Assembly (NCBI GenBank): GCA_026417415.1
Contig: JAOADG010000025.1
Span: 1-36,674 of the forward strand
Direction of reading: 5' to 3'
From: a bacterium
GTDB taxonomy: Bacteria > Electryoneota > JAOADG01
Length of the DNA: 36,674 nt
This document shows positions 30,298 to 36,674 of the stretch, in pieces (the first letter of the stretch is position 1; every line of letters starts with the position of its first letter). The notes beneath the pieces are model-generated. The model was not told the origin of the DNA. It searched no databases and worked only from the letters and a program-made list of their open reading frames with translations. Both the position numbers and the translations under genes were made by a program.

Positions 30298-32796
30298 ATG
30301 CCCAGAAAACGAAACAACCAATCATCTCAAAAAGAAAATTCTGAAGAGCGTTCAACATCTAATTCAGCAAATGATCCCGTGGATTTACCTCCTCCTGAAG
30401 TGATGCCACTTTTACCCATTGAGGATATGATCATTTTTCCGGGTATGGTATCCCCTATTTTGGTCTCAGATGAGCCCTTAATCCAAATGGTGAACGAGGT
30501 TCTTGCTTCTAAAAAGTTGATGGCTTTGGTTACCAAACGACGTATATCCGTCTCTTTATTGCCTCCGCCTCCTCTACTTCCTGGATTTGATGATGTGTAT
30601 TCTGTTGGTTGCATTGTACAAATTTTGAAGTTGATAAGGATGCCGGATAACACCATCCGCATCTTGGTCCAAGGGGTGGATAGAATTGTTATTCAAGAAA
30701 TAGAACGTGAAAAACCTTATTGGCGTGCGCGGATACAGGTGATTAAACCCACAACTTCAGATGTAGAAAAAGCAGAAGCGCTACGAAAACGCATCTTAGA
30801 AGAAATGGGAATACTGTTCAAATTGACTGAATCGTTCCCCGAAGAGTTTAAAGTACTTATCCATAATGTTGAAAGTGCTGGTGGTTTAGCCGATCTCATT
30901 ACCGCAAATCTACAAATTACCATTCAGCAAAAGCAGTACATCCTTGAAGCTAGCGAAATTGTAGAGCGATTGACCCGTTTGTTGGGAATTATCTCTAAAG
31001 AGATTGAAGTTCTCAAATTGGCAAATCTGTTGCAATCTCAAGTGGATAGCGAGATCAACCGTAGTCAACGGGAGTATTTATTGCGCGAACAGCTGCGTGC
31101 GATTCAACGTGAATTGGGCGAATACGAAGGAAAAGAAATTGATGATTTAAGAGAGCAAATAGAAAAGAAAGACCTTCCTCCTCACGTGAAAGAAGCGGCA
31201 ATGAAAGAATTGGAACGTTTGTCGCGGATGAACCCTTCTTCTGCTGAATACTCTGTTTCACGAACCTATTTGGATTGGTTATTGGAGATACCTTGGAATA
31301 TTTCTTCCGATGACCAAATTGAAATCTCAAATGCGAAAACCATATTAGAAGAAGATCATTTCGGATTAGAAGATGTCAAAGAACGTATTTTAGAATTTTT
31401 AGCAGTTCGTAAACTGAAATCCACTTCCAAAGGTCCTATCCTTTGTTTGGTGGGTCCTCCCGGTGTTGGGAAAACCAGTGTAGGAAAAAGTATTGCCCGT
31501 GCTATGGGACGAACCTTTTTCCGCTTTTCATTAGGGGGTATGCGTGATGAAGCCGAAATTCGGGGTCATCGTCGTACCTATGTGGGAGCGTTACCCGGTC
31601 GCATTGTACAAGGGATTAAAAAAGCAGGGACCAACAACCCGGTATTTATGTTGGATGAAATTGACAAATTGGGTCAGGACTTTCGTGGTGACCCGGCAAG
31701 TGCTTTGTTAGAAGTGTTAGATCCGGAGCAAAATTCCCATTTTACCGATCACTATTTGGAAGTTGAAATGGATTTATCCAAAGTACTCTTTATCACCACT
31801 TCCAATACTTTAGAAACCATTCCACGTCCCTTGTTAGACCGTATGGAAGTCATACGGCTGCCGGGTTATCTGACGATGGAAAAGATTCAAATTGGTTTAA
31901 GATATTTAGTACCCAGACAATTAGAGGAAAACGGGTTATCCCCGCTGGATATTCATTTTACTCCTCAAGCCATTGACCGCATCATTACTGAATATACCCA
32001 CGAAGCGGGAGTACGAAATTTAGAACGCAAAATTGGTGCCATTTGTCGGAAAGTAGCCGTCAAAAAAGCATCTGACAAGTTAACTTCTTTGGTTAAGATT
32101 CACCGTAAAGCGGTACAAGAGTATTTGGGAGTACCGGTTTACTTTGATGTTGCAAAGCGAGAACAATCTGAAGTGGGTGTAGCAAATGGGCTGGCATGGA
32201 CACCTTTTGGTGGAGATGTGTTAAAAATTGAGGTAGCAACCATGCCGGGGACCAAAGGGCTGTTTCTAACGGGGCAGTTGGGTCCTGTAATGAAAGAATC
32301 TGCAGAAATTGCACTTTCAATCATCCGCTCAAGATACGAACAATTTGGATTGGATAAAAACTTTTTGAAAGGGTTAGATATTCATGTCCACGTTCCTGAA
32401 GGGGCTACGCCCAAAGATGGTCCCTCTGCAGGGATTACCATTGCTACAGCATTGGTTTCAAAGTTTACTCATCGTAAGGTGCGGGGAGATATAGCCATGA
32501 CTGGGGAAATCACTTTACAAGGAAAAGTGTTACCCATTGGTGGGTTAAGAGAGAAATCAGTAGCGGCAGTACGTGCAGGGATTAAAACCGTGATTATTCC
32601 CAAGCAAAACCAAAAAGACCTTAGCGAATTACCAAAACAAGTTGTCAATCACCTAACTTTCGTACCTGTAGAACATTTTGAAGAGGTCCTGGAAGTCGCA
32701 TTAGAAAAAAATGGAATAAATGAATTATCCAATACCAATGTCAAGAAAAAAGCGGTTGCGAAAGTTATTGACGAACACCCCGAAAAGGAACCGTGA
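30298..32796 (+). CDS. lon: ATP-dependent protease Lon
   Basis: An 832-residue soluble AAA+ protease that degrades damaged and regulatory proteins. The N-domain (about 38-235, [15 protein letters not shown]-like start) is followed by a coiled coil. The AAA+ module has Walker A GPPGVGKT (386-393) and Walker B FMLDEIDK. The protease domain has the Ser-Lys dyad: Ser710 in DGPSAG and Lys753 in [10 protein letters not shown]. The N-terminus before the domain is Ser/Asn-rich and the C-terminus has a basic and acidic extension of about 20 residues. Length is typical of bacterial Lon (780-830). GGGAG lies 10 bases before the ATG, inside the hsp20 end. Confidence 0.97.
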   Translation: MPRKRNNQSSQKENSEERSTSNSANDPVDLPPPEVMPLLPIEDMIIFPGMVSPILVSDEPLIQMVNEVLASKKLMALVTKRRISVSLLPPPPLLPGFDDVYSVGCIVQILKLIRMPDNTIRILVQGVDRIVIQEIEREKPYWRARIQVIKPTTSDVEKAEALRKRILEEMGILFKLTESFPEEFKVLIHNVESAGGLADLITANLQITIQQKQYILEASEIVERLTRLLGIISKEIEVLKLANLLQSQVDSEINRSQREYLLREQLRAIQRELGEYEGKEIDDLREQIEKKDLPPHVKEAAMKELERLSRMNPSSAEYSVSRTYLDWLLEIPWNISSDDQIEISNAKTILEEDHFGLEDVKERILEFLAVRKLKSTSKGPILCLVGPPGVGKTSVGKSIARAMGRTFFRFSLGGMRDEAEIRGHRRTYVGALPGRIVQGIKKAGTNNPVFMLDEIDKLGQDFRGDPASALLEVLDPEQNSHFTDHYLEVEMDLSKVLFITTSNTLETIPRPLLDRMEVIRLPGYLTMEKIQIGLRYLVPRQLEENGLSPLDIHFTPQAIDRIITEYTHEAGVRNLERKIGAICRKVAVKKASDKLTSLVKIHRKAVQEYLGVPVYFDVAKREQSEVGVANGLAWTPFGGDVLKIEVATMPGTKGLFLTGQLGPVMKESAEIALSIIRSRYEQFGLDKNFLKGLDIHVHVPEGATPKDGPSAGITIATALVSKFTHRKVRGDIAMTGEITLQGKVLPIGGLREKSVAAVRAGIKTVIIPKQNQKDLSELPKQVVNHLTFVPVEHFEEVLEVALEKNGINELSNTNVKKKAVAKVIDEHPEKEP

Positions 32797-32841
32797 TCTC
32801 TATTGATTAATAACTTAAAATTGTTTTTTGGTAGTATTCAC

Positions 32842-32870
32842 TTGACTTTAGAAAGTTTTTGTTGTATCTA
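32842..32870 (+). promoter_or_regulatory. sigma-70-like promoter of the CBS gene
   Basis: TTGACT (32842-32847), 17 bases, TATCTA (32865-32870). The predicted start near 32877 lies downstream of an in-frame TTG at 32859, supporting the ATG at 32901 as start. Confidence 0.55.
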
Positions 32871-32900
32871 ATCAAAATTGAATGGATAGGGGGAAATCAA

Positions 32901-33335
32901 ATGTCCACAGTAGCGCAAATTTTGAAAGAAAAAGGGAACGAAGTCATCACCACATCACCCTTTACTTCACTGATCAATGCTGTACGTTTAATGATTGAAC
33001 GCAAAGTTGGTGCCCTTTTGGTGACACAGAATGATCAGATTTTAGGAATTTTCACAGAGCGTGATTTTCTTCGCTCCGCATTACGTACGGACAAGACACT
33101 GGCAGAAATCACGGTGAGTGAAGTGATGACCAAAGATTTAATTGTTGTGACTCCCGAATGGGAATTAGAAAAGTGTCTATCGGTAATGACCTTAAAACGA
33201 TGTCGTCACTTGCCAGTGATGCAAAATGGAAAGTTGGTGGGGATGATTTCAATTGGCGATATAGGAAAATTCTTATCAGCCGAAAAAGAGGCAGAAATCC
33301 AATTCCTAAAAGAATACATTCAAGGGAAATGGTAA
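32901..33335 (+). CDS. two-CBS-domain protein
   Basis: A 144-residue protein made of two CBS domains. The first spans about 8-65 (VITTSPFTSLINAVRLM, then IGALLVT-type core and GIFTERDFLR), the second about 75-135 (VSEVMTKDLIVVTPEWELEKC, then RHLPVM and GMISIGDI). Stand-alone CBS pairs bind adenine nucleotides and act as energy sensors; the partner is unknown. GGGGGAAAT lies before the ATG at 32901, the strongest SD in the frame. It lies 104 bases after lon and has its own promoter. Confidence 0.9.
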   Translation: MSTVAQILKEKGNEVITTSPFTSLINAVRLMIERKVGALLVTQNDQILGIFTERDFLRSALRTDKTLAEITVSEVMTKDLIVVTPEWELEKCLSVMTLKRCRHLPVMQNGKLVGMISIGDIGKFLSAEKEAEIQFLKEYIQGKW

Positions 33336-33455
33336 AAAATACTCCTTAGTGGGTTTAGGAATAGATTACCCCCTTGGAAAATTTCGGTACCTCCCTTGCG
33401 TAGAAATGATGAAGAATCGTTTTCTATAGGATTTTAACTTCCTTTCTTGTGCAAT

Positions 33456-36400
33456 TTAGGGTTCTAACACCTCTTGAACCGTCATCAATAAGGTATCGGA
33501 TGAAACAGGTTTCTGCAACACGGTAGCGCTTTGATAAATGCTTTCATCCAACTCAAAGGTACCAAAATCATACCCAGTACAAAAGATAACTTTGGCATTC
33601 GGTTTGAGATTTCTGATAAATCGAAATACTTCTATTCCATTTGCTTTGGGCATGATCCCATCTAAGATAAATGCATCTAAATCGTGGAGATACTGTTCTG
33701 CTACTTTCATTGCTTCTTCACCATCAGAGGCAGTATAGACCACAAACCCCGCCTGCTCTAAAATCCGTTTCATCACATATCGGACATCGGTTTCGTCTTC
33801 TGCCAACAGCAATTTTCGTCCTTCCCCTTTCACCTCAAAAAGTTTAATTTGTGTCCCAGTTTTCTTAGTAGTTTCGGTTTGGATAGTTTCAATAATGGGA
33901 AAATACAAATCAAATCGGGTACCTATTCCCACTTGACTATTGACGGTAATAAAACCACTATGCCTTCGTACAATTCCATACACCGTTGCTAAACCTAATC
34001 CTGTTCCTTTTCCACGACTTTTGGTGGTAAAGAAAGGTTCAAAGATACGGTGAAGAATCTCAGGGGGTATCCCTGTACCTGTATCGGATACACTAATACG
34101 AACATATTTTCCTACAGGTGCCCACGGATATTGGCGTAACATGGTATCGCTGGGGAAGACCGTATCCACTTTAATGGTAATTTTTCCACCGTTGGGCATA
34201 GCATCTCTTGAATTCACACAGAGATTCATCAAAATGAGTTCAATTTGTCCAGCATCCACTAAAGTTTCTGGAGTTCGTTCTTCAATCTGCAAACGCAATT
34301 CAATTTGTTCACCGATCAGCCGTTTCAATAGGTCTGTCGTAGATTGCACAATATCACTCAAAACATGGGGTTCAAGATTCATTTCACCACGTCGGCTAAA
34401 GGTTAAGAGCTGATGCACTAAATTTTTCGCACGTTCAGCGGCTTGCTGAATCAATTCAATTTCATCGTTGGGGAACGCACTGATCCCTAATTTTAGCTGT
34501 GCTAATTCTGTGTACCCTACGATAACTTGTAAAATGTTGTTGAAATCGTGTGCGACACCACCAGCGAGTTGGCCAATGGCTTCCATTTTTTGTGCTTGTT
34601 GCAAGGTATCTTCTAAGCGTTTCTTTTCTTGTTCTACACGCTTTAGATTGGTTATGTCATCAAAGAGAATCGCCAAATGATTTTTTGGTAGTGGAAATGC
34701 AACTACACGAAAGAATCCACCAATGCGTTCATCTTGATAAAACAGATCATTTAAGAATAAAGGATTTCCACTGGTCATCACACCAATGAAGGCATCTATC
34801 AAACCTCTGTCTTCACCTTCTGAGAATAATTCAAGAAACTTTTTACCGATTTGTTCATCAGAAATGGAAAGCATCTCTTTGGTTCTGTGGTTGAGTTGTA
34901 CCAAAGAAAGTTCTCGTGCCCCATCCCATTCAAACAGCATAAACCCACTTGGTAAATGGTCTAAAATGGTGGCTGAAGTGGTGATGGTTTCTAACAGTTT
35001 TGCCTCCGCTTTTCTTTTTTCTATCATGTGCCAAACGGTAGCAATAAACAGTTCCAAATGTTCAGCATCCTGTTGCGTATAAGGCAAACGCTTGTTGGCA
35101 ACACTCACAATTCCTAACACTTTGTTTTCTACAAGGATGGGGACAAATAGTGCTCGTTGTAATTTGATATGATTTTCTGGTAAAGAATCTGGATACTCAA
35201 AGTCAAAATCATTCACGATGATGTATCGTTTGGTGTCAATTACCTTTGTCCAAACATTTTCTTTTAATGGAAGGTATGCTACTTTAGCACATAACTGGCA
35301 TTGCAATTGTGATTCGGAACGTGCGATTGCCTTAAACGGCTCATCGTCTTTTTCTCGGAGGAATAAACTGGCATGTTCGCTTTCACTAATGGTGGATACT
35401 TCTTCAATCACTTGTCTTAAAAAAACTTCATCAGATTTGTACATATATTCGGTAAGTCGTAAAGTAGCATCTAACCGTTTTTGTGTTAATTTTTGATGAT
35501 CAAGTAGTAAAATTTCTGCAGTGATATCAGAAAATGTAACAAAAACGAACTGTGGTTCTGAGTCACTTTCTATGAATTCAGGAATAGCGTCAATAGAAAT
35601 CCAAATAAGTTGGTTGTCCGATAATCTGCGTATTCCCATGATTGCATTCAAAACCGGTTGTTTCGTTCGCAAAGCAATTTGAGATGGATGATCTTCTATT
35701 GGATAAGGTTCACCATTTTCACGAATTGAGTTCCATTCGGTTGTATAAGTGCAATCTCCTATCAGTTGATCACGTGATCGTCCGAGAATACGTTCAGCAG
35801 CGGGATTACAATCCAGAATCGTACCATTTTTATCCTGAATAACTATACCTTGTTGCATAGAATTGTACAGTTTTTGGTAATTTTGTTCAGCTTCCCACCT
35901 TCTTTTAGTCATTTGTTTTAATTCTGTAATATCTTGAGCAAGAGAGAGTAAATGTTTTTTACCCCCAATCTCAATGATAACCGCGTTGTAACGCATATAG
36001 ATGGTTTGACCATATTTATTGGTTGGACTAAGTTCCAGATCAAGGATTTTTCCTTGAGCCAAGGCCTCTTGTAATACTTTTGTACGTACTTCTTCTGTTA
36101 ACCAACCAATTTCTGAAGGGGTTTTACCAATCACTTCTTCTTTCGTAAAACCAGATACTTCAAGAAACCTTTTATTCACTTCAATAAAACGACTAGTTTC
36201 TGCATCTACAATTGTGGACATTAGTGGTGAATCATCAAACACGGTTTGAAATTGCTCTTTGCTTTCAACTAAATCTCGTAATGCATTTTTAAGAGGGGTA
36301 ATATCAGTAAATTGAATGATGAAAAAGTCAATGGTACTATTCATTTTATATATGGATGTTATATGCACTTTTGCCCAAAACAGTTTTTTATTCTTGTGAA

Positions 36401-36674
36401 TGCAACGAGCTTCAAACTCTGCATTTTCCAATAGTCCCAATTGGAGATTTTTTAATATTGTATTAGCATATTCAAGGTCATTGGGATAGATAAACTCTTG
36501 AAAAGGTTTTCCTGCAATATCAAAATGAGAATAACCCAACATTTTTAGAGCACTTTCATTTGCACTCTCAATTCGCCCATCTGCAAAAGTACGTAAAATA
36601 CCCGTAGGGGATTTTTCAAACAGTTCGCGAAATTTTTTCTCACTGGCTGACAAACGTTCATGAAACAATTTCTG
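33456..36674 (-). CDS. hybrid sensor histidine kinase with PAS and GAF domains (N-terminus beyond the window)
   Basis: More than 1070 residues; the frame stays open to the window edge (36674), so the start is missing. In order: PAS (FRELFEKSPTGILRTF), PAS (FQTVFDDSPLMSTIVDAE), PAS (YQKLYNSMQQGIVIQD), GAF (about 400-560, with VANKRLPYTQQDAEHL), PAS (ILDHLPSGFMLFEW), HisKA with the phospho-His in GGVAHDFNNIL (codon 34548-34550), a HATPase domain (NSRDAMPNGG, DTGTGIPPE, KGTGLGL), and a C-terminal receiver (LLLAEDETDVRYV) with Asp at 33660-33662 in FILDGIMPKANG. No transmembrane segment is visible in the part shown. It is probably a cytoplasmic phosphorelay node with an unknown partner and signal. 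Confidence 0.92.
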   Translation of the reverse strand, partial: QKLFHERLSASEKKFRELFEKSPTGILRTFADGRIESANESALKMLGYSHFDIAGKPFQEFIYPNDLEYANTILKNLQLGLLENAEFEARCIHKNKKLFWAKVHITSIYKMNSTIDFFIIQFTDITPLKNALRDLVESKEQFQTVFDDSPLMSTIVDAETSRFIEVNKRFLEVSGFTKEEVIGKTPSEIGWLTEEVRTKVLQEALAQGKILDLELSPTNKYGQTIYMRYNAVIIEIGGKKHLLSLAQDITELKQMTKRRWEAEQNYQKLYNSMQQGIVIQDKNGTILDCNPAAERILGRSRDQLIGDCTYTTEWNSIRENGEPYPIEDHPSQIALRTKQPVLNAIMGIRRLSDNQLIWISIDAIPEFIESDSEPQFVFVTFSDITAEILLLDHQKLTQKRLDATLRLTEYMYKSDEVFLRQVIEEVSTISESEHASLFLREKDDEPFKAIARSESQLQCQLCAKVAYLPLKENVWTKVIDTKRYIIVNDFDFEYPDSLPENHIKLQRALFVPILVENKVLGIVSVANKRLPYTQQDAEHLELFIATVWHMIEKRKAEAKLLETITTSATILDHLPSGFMLFEWDGARELSLVQLNHRTKEMLSISDEQIGKKFLELFSEGEDRGLIDAFIGVMTSGNPLFLNDLFYQDERIGGFFRVVAFPLPKNHLAILFDDITNLKRVEQEKKRLEDTLQQAQKMEAIGQLAGGVAHDFNNILQVIVGYTELAQLKLGISAFPNDEIELIQQAAERAKNLVHQLLTFSRRGEMNLEPHVLSDIVQSTTDLLKRLIGEQIELRLQIEERTPETLVDAGQIELILMNLCVNSRDAMPNGGKITIKVDTVFPSDTMLRQYPWAPVGKYVRISVSDTGTGIPPEILHRIFEPFFTTKSRGKGTGLGLATVYGIVRRHSGFITVNSQVGIGTRFDLYFPIIETIQTETTKKTGTQIKLFEVKGEGRKLLLAEDETDVRYVMKRILEQAGFVVYTASDGEEAMKVAEQYLHDLDAFILDGIMPKANGIEVFRFIRNLKPNAKVIFCTGYDFGTFELDESIYQSATVLQKPVSSDTLLMTVQEVLEP

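Overview
This window comes from a moderately AT-rich, Gram-negative-type bacterium, probably in the Fibrobacteres-Chlorobi-Bacteroidetes neighbourhood (Ignavibacteria-like or a related uncultured phylum). The clues are a type IX secretion (T9SS) C-terminal sorting domain with a YPNPFN motif, a DUF4159 protein, a subtilase built from PNGGE repeats, diaminopimelate epimerase and a LapA/LapB pair. Most genes have a clear Shine-Dalgarno (SD), and several have sigma-70-like -35/-10 pairs, which is unlike typical Bacteroidia. TGA is an ordinary stop here (aldehyde dehydrogenase, FAH protein, dapF, rhomboid, lon). The assignment is inference from gene content; no rRNA or tRNA was seen.

Layout. 1-1700 holds a small lipoprotein gene and a Lys/Ala/Pro-rich protein with a possible winged-helix C-terminus, both on the minus strand with recognisable promoters. 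1710-3191 is an aldehyde dehydrogenase (minus). 3421-5475 is the most notable gene: a secreted thioredoxin-like T9SS cargo whose CxxC motif has an in-frame TGA at the first Cys position (UGPC). A GC-rich, hairpin-forming stretch follows the TGA at once, so a selenoprotein is the preferred reading. 5935-6330 is a histone-H1-like Lys/Ala protein behind a structured leader. 6445-9812 is a compact plus-strand run: tatD, FAH-family hydrolase, dapF, rhomboid protease. 9979-17514 encodes a 2511-residue secreted subtilase with two exact-length 759-bp tandem modules and about eleven Ig-like repeats. 17630-21940 holds a DinB-like protein, a DUF4159 protein and a three-gene set resembling decaprenyl-phospho-arabinose synthesis (UbiA-type phosphoribosyltransferase, DprE1-like, DprE2-like). 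21975-26343 is a minus-strand operon: miaB, lapA, lapB, SPOR protein, methyltransferase. 26773-33335 holds recJ, phoU, rpmB (minus), hsp20-lon and a two-CBS protein. 33456 to the right edge is a large PAS/GAF hybrid histidine kinase cut by the window.

Together these are mainly envelope and housekeeping genes: secretion cargo (selenoprotein candidate, subtilase), cell-wall precursor (dapF), polyprenyl-phospho-sugar supply (UbiA/DprE1/DprE2), LPS control (lapA/lapB), proteostasis (hsp20, lon, rhomboid) and nucleic-acid maintenance (recJ, miaB, tatD). No CRISPR array, insertion sequence or prophage was recognised.
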